NCBI GenBank assembly: GCA_017537365.1
Contig: JAFYKZ010000026.1
Location: forward strand, 1 to 64,000
Length of the DNA stretch: 64,000 nt
Direction: 5' to 3'
Source of the DNA: Clostridia bacterium
Lineage (GTDB): Bacteria > Bacillota > Clostridia > Oscillospirales > Acutalibacteraceae
A program made the position numbers and the translations under genes. Below the pieces are notes generated by a model. The model searched no databases, was not told the origin of the DNA, and saw nothing but the letters and a program-made list of their open reading frames with translations. Below are positions 43,255 through 51,817 of the stretch, piece after piece; positions within the stretch are counted from its first letter, which is position 1; each line of letters opens with the position of its first letter.

Positions 43255-44277
43255 ATGGCAACAGATATTGGAATAGATTTAGGAACTTCTAAAACTGTTA
43301 TATTTTCAAGTTCAAAAATAGTGCTTGAAAAGCCTAATAAAGTAACGGTTGATGCTGATACTTGGGAACCGGTTTATTTTGGTGAGAGAGCTAAGCAGAC
43401 CTTGGGAAGAACGCCCGAAAGTTTAATGTGCATAAGTCCTATTGAACACGGTGTTATTGCGGATTATGATATTGCTGAGGCTATGCTTAAAAAATATATG
43501 GCAACCGCTTTTGGAAGTAAAATAATGCGTCCTCGAATTATGGCAACTTTACCGCCAGGACTTACCGAGCTTCAACACCATTCGCTTGCAAATGTAGTTG
43601 AGGCGGCAGGAGGCAGAAATATCTCGGTTATTGAAGGACCATTAGCCACAGCATTTGGTTTAGGTCTTGATTTAGAAACTCCACGCGGAAGCTTGATAGT
43701 TGATATTGGTGCAGGAACTACCGATATTGCGGTTATTTCAATGGGAGGTATTGTGGTTTGTGATTGCCTTAAAACTGCTTCGCTTGATTTTGATGCGCAG
43801 ATTATCAGATATATCAGAAAAGAATACAATGTTGAAATAGGACCTCTGACAGCCGAATCAATTAAAATTAAAATTGGCTCTGCTATAAAACGCGATATTG
43901 AGGTTGCTATTATGGCAAAAGGAAGAAATGTTTTTTCAGGACTTCCCGAAAGCTTTGAAATTTCAAGCAGTGAGGTTTATGAAGCAATTTCTGACACAGT
44001 TAATACAATTTGCAACGGTATAAGACTGGTGCTTAACAAAACTAATCCTGATTTGGTCTCCGATATTATGGCAGATGGTCTTTATTTAACAGGCGGCGGC
44101 TCGCAGCTTGTAGGACTTGACAGCAAAATATCCGATTACTTAGGTATTAAGGTACATACGGTTGAAAACCCGTCATATAGTGTTGTTAAGGGAGCTGCTG
44201 TGGCGCTTAATAAACCTAATTTGCTTAAAAATATTGATTATCAATTAAGAAGTATTAAAGAACTTGAAATTAAATAG
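43255..44277 (+). CDS. mreB: MreB/Mbl-family cell-shape actin homologue
   Basis: A bacterial actin forming membrane-associated filaments that guide side-wall synthesis. Its 340 residues start DIGIDLGTSKTVIF (phosphate-1), with VDIGAGTTDIAVIS as phosphate-2 and YLTGGGSQLVGLD as the adenosine motif. The ATG at 43255 is preceded by AAAGGAAA; an in-frame ATG at 43231 would lie inside comF and was rejected. MreC and MreD are not adjacent, so it may be an Mbl/MreBH-type paralogue rather than the mreBCD copy. Confidence 0.92.
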   Translation: MATDIGIDLGTSKTVIFSSSKIVLEKPNKVTVDADTWEPVYFGERAKQTLGRTPESLMCISPIEHGVIADYDIAEAMLKKYMATAFGSKIMRPRIMATLPPGLTELQHHSLANVVEAAGGRNISVIEGPLATAFGLGLDLETPRGSLIVDIGAGTTDIAVISMGGIVVCDCLKTASLDFDAQIIRYIRKEYNVEIGPLTAESIKIKIGSAIKRDIEVAIMAKGRNVFSGLPESFEISSSEVYEAISDTVNTICNGIRLVLNKTNPDLVSDIMADGLYLTGGGSQLVGLDSKISDYLGIKVHTVENPSYSVVKGAAVALNKPNLLKNIDYQLRSIKELEIK

Positions 44278-44281
44278 ATTT

Positions 44282-44307
44282 AATACTTTAAATAATTAAA
44301 GTATTTT
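44282..44307 (+). terminator. Terminator of the recD2-comF-mreB transcript
   Basis: A 10-bp AT-rich perfect stem (44282-44291 with 44296-44305), loop ATAA, tail TTTT. It is weak thermodynamically but ideally placed. Confidence 0.65.
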
Positions 44308-44318
44308 GCGTTTTCGGG

Positions 44319-44347
44319 TTGACAAATGGAAATTTTTGCAGTAAAAT
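44319..44347 (+). promoter_or_regulatory. Aromatic operon SigA promoter
   Basis: TTGACA (44319-44324), 17 bp, TAAAAT (44342-44347). The start is predicted near 44354, leaving a leader of about 190 nt before the first large gene. Confidence 0.87.
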
Positions 44348-44383
44348 ATTTTATAGTTTTTTAATTTGAAAGAGGTGGACAGC

Positions 44384-44461
44384 GTGTTTAAATCTTATTT
44401 TATTAACTTTTTTTACTTTATAATCACGGACTGTCTGTACCCGATTAAAGCTAGTATTTAA
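44384..44461 (+). CDS. Phe/Tyr-rich leader peptide of the aromatic operon
   Basis: A 25-codon ORF too short for normal gene calling. GTG start, with GAGGTGG (44372-44378) 5-6 nt upstream. It encodes MFKSYFINFFYF in its first twelve residues, then a further Tyr at 19, and ends at TAA 44459-44461. Five Phe (2, 6, 9, 10, 12) and three Tyr (5, 11, 19) out of 25 is far above background. It sits between the aromatic promoter and an intrinsic terminator, the position of pheL and trpL attenuator peptides. Control by charged tRNA-Phe and tRNA-Tyr is inferred. Confidence 0.8.
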   Translation: MFKSYFINFFYFIITDCLYPIKASI

Positions 44462-44479
44462 TCTTTTACATTCAGCCCG
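44427..44479 (+). promoter_or_regulatory. Candidate antiterminator hairpin of the aromatic leader
   Basis: CGGACTG-TC-TGTA (44427-44439) pairs with TACA-TT-CAGCCCG (44467-44479), with one A-C mismatch and a 2x2 internal loop. It encloses a perfect 7-bp hairpin GATTAAA/TTTAATC (44443-44449 with 44457-44463). It uses bases 44474-44479, the left arm of the terminator, so the two folds exclude each other. A third element, GGACAG (44377-44382) with CTGTCT (44431-44436), could break the antiterminator. Confidence 0.65.
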
Positions 44480-44518
44480 CATTCGTTGTACTTATGTATA
44501 CGAGTGGCGGGCTTTTTT
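44474..44518 (+). terminator. Attenuator terminator of the aromatic operon
   Basis: The stem core AGCCCGC with GCGGGCT (44474-44480 with 44507-44513) extends inward through ATTCGT/ACGAGT, ending in T6. It lies before the first structural gene, not after a gene, so it is a regulated premature terminator. Confidence 0.9.
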
Positions 44519-44546
44519 CAATAATAAAAATAAAGAGGGTAAAATT

Positions 44547-45737
44547 ATGTTTTCAGAAAAAATGATGGAGCTTGGTAAAAAGCGTTCGGTTATAAGAGAA
44601 ATTTTTGAATATGGCAATTTGAGAAGAAGCCAAATAGGAACAGAAAATGTTTTTGATTTCAGCCTAGGAAACCCCAGTATTCCTGCCCCTGATGTTGTAA
44701 ACGAGGTTATGACCGATTTAATTAAAAATAAGCCGTCGGTAGCGCTTCATGGTTATACCTCTGCTCAGGGTGATGCAGGAGTTAGAAAAGCTATTGCAGA
44801 TAATATCAATGAGCGCTTCCAAGCAGATGCTAAACCCGAACTTATATATATGACCTGCGGTGCGGCAGCATCTTTAACGATAACATTAAATGCTTTATTA
44901 AATACAGGTGATGAGGTTGTTTTATTGGCGCCATTTTTCCCTGAATACAGAGTGTTTGTTAAAAAAGCGGGCGGTGTTGTTAAAACGGTTAAATGCCGCG
45001 AAGAAGATTTTCAAATTGATTTTTCAGCGCTTGAAAAGGTTATAAACGAGAAAACTAAGGCTATTATTATCAATTCTCCTAATAATCCCAGCGGTGCAGT
45101 TTTAAACCGCGAAACAATAACCCTATTGGCAGAGCTATTGAATAAAAAAGCTAATGAATTTGGTACTGATATATATGTTTTGGCAGATGAGCCTTACAGA
45201 GAATTGGTTTACAATGATTTAGAAGTGCCATATATACCTAATTTCTATGATAATACGGTTGTTTGCTATTCTTATAGTAAATCTTTATCATTACCTGGAG
45301 AGCGTATTGGTTATATATATGTATCCTCAAAAGCTAAAAATTATGGCGATTTATATGCCGCAGTTTGCGGTGCAGGCAGAGCGCTAGGCTTTGTTTGTGC
45401 CCCTAGTCTTTTGCAGTATACAGTAAAAGAGGTTTTAGGAAAAACCGCCGATATTTCGGTTTATGAAAAGAACAGAAACTTGTTATATAATGCATTAACC
45501 TCTTACGGTTATACCGCAGTCCGTCCTGACGGTGCGTTCTATTTGTTTATAAAATCTCCCGAAGCAGATGCAAACGCTTTTTGCGAAAAAGCCAAAAAAT
45601 ACGAATTATTGTTAGTTCCTGGTGATGATTTCGGTTTTGAGGGATATGTTAGAATCAGTTATTGCGTTAGCACCGAAATGATTGAAAAGGCTCTGCCTGA
45701 GTTTGAAAAATTAATTAACGAATATAAGGTGAAATAA
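44547..45737 (+). CDS. PLP aminotransferase class I/II, probable aromatic or prephenate aminotransferase
   Basis: A 396-residue fold-type I aminotransferase. DFSLGNPSIPAPD and HGYTSAQGDAGVRKA mark the N-terminal part, NSPNNPSGAVL the cofactor region, and the PLP lysine is K245 in YSYSKSLSLPGERIGY. It is the first structural gene of the aromatic operon and ends 1 nt into pheA (overlap). In this context it probably converts phenylpyruvate and hydroxyphenylpyruvate to Phe and Tyr, or transaminates prephenate. Aspartate aminotransferase is the alternative; substrate cannot be read from the sequence. Confidence 0.88.
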   Translation: MFSEKMMELGKKRSVIREIFEYGNLRRSQIGTENVFDFSLGNPSIPAPDVVNEVMTDLIKNKPSVALHGYTSAQGDAGVRKAIADNINERFQADAKPELIYMTCGAAASLTITLNALLNTGDEVVLLAPFFPEYRVFVKKAGGVVKTVKCREEDFQIDFSALEKVINEKTKAIIINSPNNPSGAVLNRETITLLAELLNKKANEFGTDIYVLADEPYRELVYNDLEVPYIPNFYDNTVVCYSYSKSLSLPGERIGYIYVSSKAKNYGDLYAAVCGAGRALGFVCAPSLLQYTVKEVLGKTADISVYEKNRNLLYNALTSYGYTAVRPDGAFYLFIKSPEADANAFCEKAKKYELLLVPGDDFGFEGYVRISYCVSTEMIEKALPEFEKLINEYKVK

Positions 45738-46825
45738 TGACCGAATTAGATATTGCCAGACAAAATATTAATGATATAGATAAGAAAATGGCGGCGCTTT
45801 TTGAGGAGCGTATGAGAGAAGTTAAAAAAGTAGCAGAGTATAAGCGAGAGTATGGTCTGCAAGTGTTTGACAGTAGCCGTGAAGCTCAAATCTTAGCTAA
45901 AAATTCTGAACTTATTAAAGACGAGGATTTAAAGCAATATTATATTAATTTTTTGCAGAGCAATATGGATATTTCAAAAAAATATCAGCACCGTCTTTTA
46001 GAGGGAATGAAGGTAGCTTTCAGCGGTGTTGAGGGCGCATTTGCAAATATTGCCGCTAACAAGATTTTTCCCGATGCTTCTGCGATACCTTTTTCGGACT
46101 TTAAATCTGCTTATAATGCAGTAGTTTCAGGCGAGTGTGATTGTGTTATTTTGCCGATTGAAAACAGTTATAACGGCGATGTTGGTCAGGTTATGGATTT
46201 GGCCTTTTTCGGTCCGCTTTATATAAACGGAGTTTATGATATTTCGGTTGTTCAAAATCTTTTGGCAGTTAAAGGAACTACTATTGATGAGATTAAAACT
46301 GTAATAAGTCATCCTCAGGCTCTCGGTCAATGCTCTTCATATATTAAAAAGCATGGTTTTGAAACAATAGAAGCGGTTAATACTGCGGTTGCCGCAAAAG
46401 AGGTTGCAGATTCTAAAAGACGCGATATAGCGGCTATTGCAAGTGAAGAGGCAGGTATTAAATACGGACTTCAAAAGCTTGAAGCTCATATCAATGAAAG
46501 CAATAATAATACAACAAGATTTGCTGTTTTCTCAAGAACTGCAAATATAAATTCGGATTCTGATAATCATTTTATTATGCTTTTTACTGTTACTAACGAA
46601 GCGGGCTCGCTAGGAAAAGCAATTTCAATTATAGGAGATAACGGATTCAACCTGAAAGCCTTAAAAAGCAGACCGACAAAGGAACTTATTTGGAGTTATT
46701 ATTTCTTTGTTGAGGGCGAGGGTAATATTAATAGCGAGCAAGGCAAAAAGATGTTAGATGAGCTTGAAACCAAATGCAGTGTATTAAAGGTTTTGGGCAG
46801 TTTTGAAAAAGAAATTTTACTTTAA
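45737..46825 (+). CDS. pheA: Bifunctional chorismate mutase / prephenate dehydratase (P-protein)
   Basis: It converts chorismate to prephenate and then to phenylpyruvate. Residues 1-90 form an AroQ-type chorismate mutase (ARQNINDIDKKMAALFEERM). About 92-270 form the dehydratase (VAFSGVEGAFANIAA, VISHPQALGQCSSYI, and the catalytic NNTTRFAVF). About 272-355 form an ACT domain (FTVTNEAGSLGKAISII) with a degenerate LKSRPTKE site expected to bind phenylalanine. The 362-residue length matches the P-protein family. It overlaps the aminotransferase by 1 nt. Confidence 0.95.
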   Translation: MTELDIARQNINDIDKKMAALFEERMREVKKVAEYKREYGLQVFDSSREAQILAKNSELIKDEDLKQYYINFLQSNMDISKKYQHRLLEGMKVAFSGVEGAFANIAANKIFPDASAIPFSDFKSAYNAVVSGECDCVILPIENSYNGDVGQVMDLAFFGPLYINGVYDISVVQNLLAVKGTTIDEIKTVISHPQALGQCSSYIKKHGFETIEAVNTAVAAKEVADSKRRDIAAIASEEAGIKYGLQKLEAHINESNNNTTRFAVFSRTANINSDSDNHFIMLFTVTNEAGSLGKAISIIGDNGFNLKALKSRPTKELIWSYYFFVEGEGNINSEQGKKMLDELETKCSVLKVLGSFEKEILL

Positions 46826-46839
46826 GGATGTCTTTTAAT

Positions 46840-47835
46840 ATGATAATTCCTGTTAAAACTTCGGTTGGAGAATATAATATTATTCTTGAAAGAGGAAGCT
46901 TGAATAATTTAAATCAATATTTGAAATTAGACCGCAAGGTTTTAATTGTTACTGATAGTGGCGTGCCTGATGAGTATTCGAAAATAGTTTCTAATCAATG
47001 CAAAGAGCCGCATATTATAACAATACCTCAGGGCGAGCCGTCAAAATGTTTTGGTAATTTTAAATATTTATTGTCTAAAATGGTGGAACTCGGGTTTACT
47101 AGAACTGACTGTGTTGTTGCAGTAGGCGGCGGTGTTGTTGGCGATTTGGCAGGCTTTGTTGCGGCTTCTTATATGAGAGGAATTTCATTTTATAATATAC
47201 CTACCACCGTTCTTTCTCAGGTTGATTCCTCTATTGGCGGAAAGGTTGCAATAGATTTTGAGGGATATAAGAACATAGTTGGAGCTTTTTATCCACCAAA
47301 AGCGGTTATTATTGATGCTAATACCTTAAAAACCTTACCTCAAAGACAAATTTCTAACGGACTCAGCGAGTCGGTTAAAATGGCTATAACATTTGATAAA
47401 GATTTGTTTGCGGTTTTTGAAGAAAGGGATATTTTAAAAAATTTAGATTTGATTATTGAAAAATCGCTCAGAATTAAAAAAATGGTAGTTGAAAAGGACG
47501 AAAAAGAATCTGGTCTCAGAAAGGTTCTTAATTTTGGACACACTTTGGGACATGCCATTGAAAGCGAAAACGAAATGCAAAAATTGTATCACGGCGAATG
47601 TGTTGCTCTCGGTATGATACCGATGTGTTCTGAAAATGTTAAGGCAAGACTTTTAAATGTATTAAATAAATTAAATCTTCCAACTCAAATTGATTTTGAT
47701 ACTAATAAAATTTATGAAGCAATAAAACACGATAAAAAAATGGCTGGCGAAGATATAACTGTTGTTTTTTGTGAGGAAATCGGAACTTTTTCTATGAAAA
47801 ATTTAAAAGTTTCCAATCTTTTAAATGAGTTATAG
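46840..47835 (+). CDS. aroB: 3-Dehydroquinate synthase
   Basis: It cyclises DAHP to 3-dehydroquinate, using NAD and a metal. The start MIIPVKTSVGEYNIILERG and VAVGGGVVGDLAGFVA are typical, as is the zinc-ligand region FGHTLGHAIE. The ATG at 46840 is placed about 10 nt after AAGGAT; the ATG at 46828 overlaps that Shine-Dalgarno and would add four residues, so it is less likely. It has 331 residues, a little short of the usual 350-360. It lies 14 nt after pheA. Confidence 0.95.
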   Translation: MIIPVKTSVGEYNIILERGSLNNLNQYLKLDRKVLIVTDSGVPDEYSKIVSNQCKEPHIITIPQGEPSKCFGNFKYLLSKMVELGFTRTDCVVAVGGGVVGDLAGFVAASYMRGISFYNIPTTVLSQVDSSIGGKVAIDFEGYKNIVGAFYPPKAVIIDANTLKTLPQRQISNGLSESVKMAITFDKDLFAVFEERDILKNLDLIIEKSLRIKKMVVEKDEKESGLRKVLNFGHTLGHAIESENEMQKLYHGECVALGMIPMCSENVKARLLNVLNKLNLPTQIDFDTNKIYEAIKHDKKMAGEDITVVFCEEIGTFSMKNLKVSNLLNEL

Positions 47836-47845
47836 GGGTGAAAAC

Positions 47846-48937
47846 ATGAAAAACATATTAGGAAACAACTTAACTGTTACTCTTTTTGGCGAAAGTCATG
47901 GAGAGGCTATTGGTGCGGTTTTAGATGGTATGCCCGCAGGAATTAAGGTTGACGAAGATTTTATTAAATATCAATTAGATTTGAGAAAGCCTTATGGCAA
48001 GATTTCAACCCCAAGAAAAGAAACAGATAATTTCAAAATTATAAGCGGAGTTTTTGATAGGTTTACAACAGGCGCACCTATTTGCATTTTAATACCCAAT
48101 GAAAATACTAAATCTGCCGATTATGGTGAATTAAAAACCAAAATGCGCCCATCTCATGCCGATTTCGTGGCACATGAAAAGTATAACGGTTTTGCTGATT
48201 TCAGAGGCGGTGGTCATTTTAGCGGAAGAATAACTGCGGCTTTGGTGGCGGCAGGTGCTATTTTAATTTCTGTTTTAAAGCAAAAAGGTATTTTAATCGG
48301 AAGCCATATTTCGCGTTTGGCAAATATTAATGATATGCAATTTTCTGATTTTGAAAAAGAAATAATTTCTTTAAATCAAAAGCAGTTCGCAGTTTTAGAC
48401 GATGAAATTGCCGATGAAATGCAAGAAAAGATTTTAGATGCAGCTAAAATGGGGGACAGTGTTGGCGGTGTTATTGAAACCGCTGTTATAGGTATGCCTA
48501 TTGGAGTTGGCGAGCCTTGGTTTGATACGGTAGAAGGAATGCTTGCAAAGGCTCTGTTTTCTGTTCCTGCGGTTAAAGGTGTTGAATTTGGTTTAGGCTT
48601 TAAAATTTCTGACCTTAAAGGTAGTGAAGCTAATGACGAGCTTTATTATGATGGTGATATAGTTAAGACAAGGACTAATAATAACGGTGGTATCAACGGT
48701 GGTATAACTAACGGTATGCCAATAATTTTCAAAAGCGCAATTAAACCTACTCCGACTATAAGTCTAGAACAAAATACAATAGATATTAAAGAAAAAGTAA
48801 ACACAGTTTTATCTGCCAGAGGTAGACACGACCCTTGCATTGTTCATAGAGCGAGAGTGGTTATTGATAGTGTTACCGCTTTGGTTATATCCGATTTACT
48901 TATTGGTAAATACGGTGCAGATTGGATGGCTAAATAA
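47846..48937 (+). CDS. aroC: Chorismate synthase
   Basis: It forms chorismate from EPSP with a reduced FMN cofactor. The signatures are FGESHGEAIGAVLDGMP (N-terminal), RPSHADFVAHEKY, FRGGGHFSGRITA, and the C-terminal RGRHDPCIVHRA, with the conserved histidines. The 363 residues are complete. The ATG at 47846 follows GGGGTG; an in-frame start at 47825 inside aroB was rejected. The next gene overlaps it by 1 nt. Confidence 0.97.
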   Translation: MKNILGNNLTVTLFGESHGEAIGAVLDGMPAGIKVDEDFIKYQLDLRKPYGKISTPRKETDNFKIISGVFDRFTTGAPICILIPNENTKSADYGELKTKMRPSHADFVAHEKYNGFADFRGGGHFSGRITAALVAAGAILISVLKQKGILIGSHISRLANINDMQFSDFEKEIISLNQKQFAVLDDEIADEMQEKILDAAKMGDSVGGVIETAVIGMPIGVGEPWFDTVEGMLAKALFSVPAVKGVEFGLGFKISDLKGSEANDELYYDGDIVKTRTNNNGGINGGITNGMPIIFKSAIKPTPTISLEQNTIDIKEKVNTVLSARGRHDPCIVHRARVVIDSVTALVISDLLIGKYGADWMAK

Positions 48938-50175
48938 TGGAATACGGTTTAATAGGCGAAAAATTGGGACATAGCTTTTCTAAAACAGTTCACAATAAGT
49001 TGGCTGATTATGAATATGAGTTGTTGGAAATCAAACCCCAAGATTTAGAAGAGTTTATCAGAATTAAAAATTTCAAAGCTATAAATGTTACGATTCCTTA
49101 TAAAGAATTAGTCATTCCTTATTTAGATGAGATAGACGATGTTGCAAAAAAAATCGGCGCGGTTAATACGGTTGTTAATAGAAATGGTAAACTATATGGT
49201 TTTAATACCGATTTTTTCGGGCTTTCAGGTTTGATTGAATACAATGGTATAACTCTTTCTTCTAAAAAGGTTTTAATTTTGGGTAGCGGAGGTACTTCTA
49301 AGACGGCGTATGCCGTAGCAGAAAGCTTAAATGCTCGCGAGATTTGTGTTGTATCCCGTAAAGGCGGCAACGGTTTTATAACCTATGAAGAAGCTTATAA
49401 AAATCACAAAGATGCCGAGATAATTATTAATACAACACCTTGCGGAATGTATCCAAATAATCAAAGTATGGCTATTGATATAAATTGTTTTAATAAGCTT
49501 AATGCGGTTATTGATGTTATTTATAATCCTATTAAAACCGCTTTGGTTATAGAGGCTGAAAAGCGAGGGATAACTGCTATTGGCGGACTTTATATGCTTA
49601 TTTCTCAGGCGGTTTTTGCGGCAGAAAAGTTTTTAAGCTCTCAAATAGAAAAAGAAAAAACTGAAAACATTTTCAAAGAAATACTTAAAGAAAAGCAAAA
49701 TATCGTTTTAATCGGTATGCCTTCTTGCGGTAAAAGCACGATAGGGAAAATGTTATCTGAAAAATCAGGTAAAACATTTGTTGATACCGATGAAGAGATT
49801 GTTAAGCTTTCTAAAATGGCTATACCTGAAATTTTTGAAAAATATGGAGAAAACCATTTCAGAGATTTAGAAAGCGAAGTTATCAAGGAAGTTTCTAAAA
49901 AACAAGAAACTATAATCGCAACAGGCGGCGGTGCTATTTTAAGGCAAGAAAATATTGATTTGTTAAAGCAAAACAGTATTCTTTTCTTTATAGATAGACC
50001 ATTGGAATTTTTAGAATCTACCGCAGATAGACCTTTATCCAGTAATCGAGAGATGCTTGAAAAAAGGTATAACGAGCGTTATGAAAAGTATGTTTCGGCC
50101 GCCGATAAAATTATAAAAGTATCTAATGATTTAGAGGAAAATTTAAGTTTAATTAAAGAAGGCTTTTTTGAATGA
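48937..50175 (+). CDS. aroE-aroK: Fused shikimate dehydrogenase - shikimate kinase
   Basis: A 412-residue fusion of two consecutive pathway enzymes. Residues 1-245 are AroE, with GEKLGHSFSKTVHN, NVTIPYKE (catalytic Lys), GAVNTVV and the NADP site GSGGTSKTA. A linker rich in Lys and Glu (about 236-252) leads to AroK (about 253-412), with the P-loop GMPSCGKST at 260-268, DTDEEI and FRDLESEVI, and TGGGA. Both active sites look intact. It overlaps aroC by 1 nt and aroQ by 4 nt. The fusion is read directly; substrate channelling would be inference. Confidence 0.93.
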   Translation: MEYGLIGEKLGHSFSKTVHNKLADYEYELLEIKPQDLEEFIRIKNFKAINVTIPYKELVIPYLDEIDDVAKKIGAVNTVVNRNGKLYGFNTDFFGLSGLIEYNGITLSSKKVLILGSGGTSKTAYAVAESLNAREICVVSRKGGNGFITYEEAYKNHKDAEIIINTTPCGMYPNNQSMAIDINCFNKLNAVIDVIYNPIKTALVIEAEKRGITAIGGLYMLISQAVFAAEKFLSSQIEKEKTENIFKEILKEKQNIVLIGMPSCGKSTIGKMLSEKSGKTFVDTDEEIVKLSKMAIPEIFEKYGENHFRDLESEVIKEVSKKQETIIATGGGAILRQENIDLLKQNSILFFIDRPLEFLESTADRPLSSNREMLEKRYNERYEKYVSAADKIIKVSNDLEENLSLIKEGFFE

Positions 50176-50606
50176 AAATTTTAGTTATTAATGGACCTAA
50201 TATAAATTTATTAGGGCTTAGAGAACCTCAAATTTACGGTAAAGAGGATTATAATTTTCTATGTAAAAGTATTACCGATTTTGCAGATAAAAAGGGAATA
50301 GAAGTAGAAATTTTTCAATCAAATCACGAGGGTGATTTAGTAGATTTTATTCAAAATGCATATCAAAAATTTGATGGTATAGTTATAAACCCTGCGGCAT
50401 ATACGCATACAAGCGTTGCGATTTTAGACGCGGTTAAAGCGGTTGGTATACCAACGGTTGAGGTGCATATTTCGGATGTTTCAAAACGCGAGGATTTCAG
50501 GCAAATTAGTTTTATCCGTTTAGCGTGTGTTAAAACCATCTCAGGACATGGTTTTAACGGATATTTAGAAGCGATAGATTATTTGATTGAGAATTACGGT
50601 AATTAA
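50172..50606 (+). CDS. aroQ: 3-Dehydroquinate dehydratase, type II
   Basis: It converts 3-dehydroquinate to 3-dehydroshikimate. The 144-residue length and the flavodoxin-like fold mark type II: NGPNINLLGLREPQIYG (with the catalytic Tyr of IYG), FQSNHEGDLVD, INPAAYTHTSVAI, VEVHISDVSKRE. The start overlaps the aroE-aroK stop by 4 nt. It is followed by aroA after 3 nt. The type I enzyme (AroD) is not present in the window. Confidence 0.96.
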   Translation: MKILVINGPNINLLGLREPQIYGKEDYNFLCKSITDFADKKGIEVEIFQSNHEGDLVDFIQNAYQKFDGIVINPAAYTHTSVAILDAVKAVGIPTVEVHISDVSKREDFRQISFIRLACVKTISGHGFNGYLEAIDYLIENYGN

Positions 50607-50609
50607 AAA

Positions 50610-51815
50610 ATGACGATTAGAATTGAAAAAAGTATTGCAAACGGCAAAATTAAAGCGCCGCCGTCTAAAAGTATGGCGCATAGATATTTAATTTGCGGAG
50701 CATTATCCCAAAACAGCGAGATAAAGGGTATCTCAGAGTCTAAAGATATGTTGGCAACCCTTGGATGCTTAAAAACTTTGGGGGCTAACATTGAAAAAGA
50801 TGGTAATAAGGTTAAAATCGGTGGTATTGATTTTAATAAAAATCTAAATCATCCTGTTTTAAATTGTTACGAAAGCGGTTCAACTTTAAGATTTTTAATA
50901 CCTATTTGCTTGCTTTTTGGCCAAGAAATAACCTTAACCGGTTCAAAAAGATTATTTGAGCGTTCTCTTTCGGTTTATGAGCAGATTTGTGCATCTCAAA
51001 ACATTAAGTTTATAATAGGTGAAGATAGAGTTACTGTGAGCGGTAAACTGACCGCAGGTACATATACCGTTAGAGGTGATATTTCCAGCCAGTTTATTAG
51101 CGGGCTTATGTTTGCTTTATCTAAACTTCCGAATGATAGTGAAATTAAAATCACCGAAAAATTAGAAAGTGCTTCTTATTTATCTTTAACTATTAAAGCG
51201 CTTGCTAAATTTGGCGTTAGAGTTAGCAGGATAGATGAGAGAACTTTATATATTAAGGGTAATCAAAATTATAAAAACCGCATTCTGAGCGTTGAGGGGG
51301 ATTATTCTAATGCCGCTTTCTTAGATGCATTTAATTTGTTTTCAGGAAATGTTGCAGTTAGAGGTTTATCAACTAATACCGCGCAAGGTGATAGTGTTTA
51401 TAAAGAGTTTTTTTCGTTGCTTCAAAGTGTAAGACCTACTATTGATTTAACTGATTGCCCCGATTTAGCACCAATTTTAATGGCAATAGCTGCTGCTAAA
51501 AATGGTGCAGTTTTTACAGGAACTTCGAGGCTTAAAATTAAAGAGAGCGACCGCGGTCTTGCTATGAAAGAAGAACTTAGTAAATTTGGTGTTTCTTGCA
51601 TAGTTGATGAAAATAAAATCATTGTTAAAAAAAGCCGTTTGCACGCACCTAAAAGCGCTTTAAACGGTCACAACGATCATCGTATTGTTATGGCATTAAG
51701 CGTTTTACTGAGCTTAACAGGCGGTGAAATTGCAGGGATAGAGGCGGTTGCAAAAAGTTTTCCTGATTTTTTTGAAAAGATTATTAAGTTAGGCATTAAG
51801 GTAAGTGTTATATAA
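50610..51815 (+). CDS. aroA: 3-Phosphoshikimate 1-carboxyvinyltransferase (EPSP synthase)
   Basis: It joins shikimate 3-phosphate and phosphoenolpyruvate. APPSKSMAHRYLICGAL, SGSTLRFLIPI, DISSQFISGLMFAL, and the C-terminal LKIKESDRGLAMKEEL and HNDHRIVMALSV are visible; together these form both substrate sites. The 401-residue length is slightly below the usual 420-430. The Shine-Dalgarno is poor (only TTACGGTAAT), so translation probably depends on ribosomes leaving aroQ, 3 nt upstream. Confidence 0.95.
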   Translation: MTIRIEKSIANGKIKAPPSKSMAHRYLICGALSQNSEIKGISESKDMLATLGCLKTLGANIEKDGNKVKIGGIDFNKNLNHPVLNCYESGSTLRFLIPICLLFGQEITLTGSKRLFERSLSVYEQICASQNIKFIIGEDRVTVSGKLTAGTYTVRGDISSQFISGLMFALSKLPNDSEIKITEKLESASYLSLTIKALAKFGVRVSRIDERTLYIKGNQNYKNRILSVEGDYSNAAFLDAFNLFSGNVAVRGLSTNTAQGDSVYKEFFSLLQSVRPTIDLTDCPDLAPILMAIAAAKNGAVFTGTSRLKIKESDRGLAMKEELSKFGVSCIVDENKIIVKKSRLHAPKSALNGHNDHRIVMALSVLLSLTGGEIAGIEAVAKSFPDFFEKIIKLGIKVSVI

Positions 51816-51817
51816 TT

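Noticed and set aside
44354-44546. T-box riboswitch before the aromatic operon
   Set aside because: No AGGGTGGNACCGCG-like antiterminator bulge or specifier stem is present, and the leader is too short. The Phe/Tyr-rich ORF explains it better.
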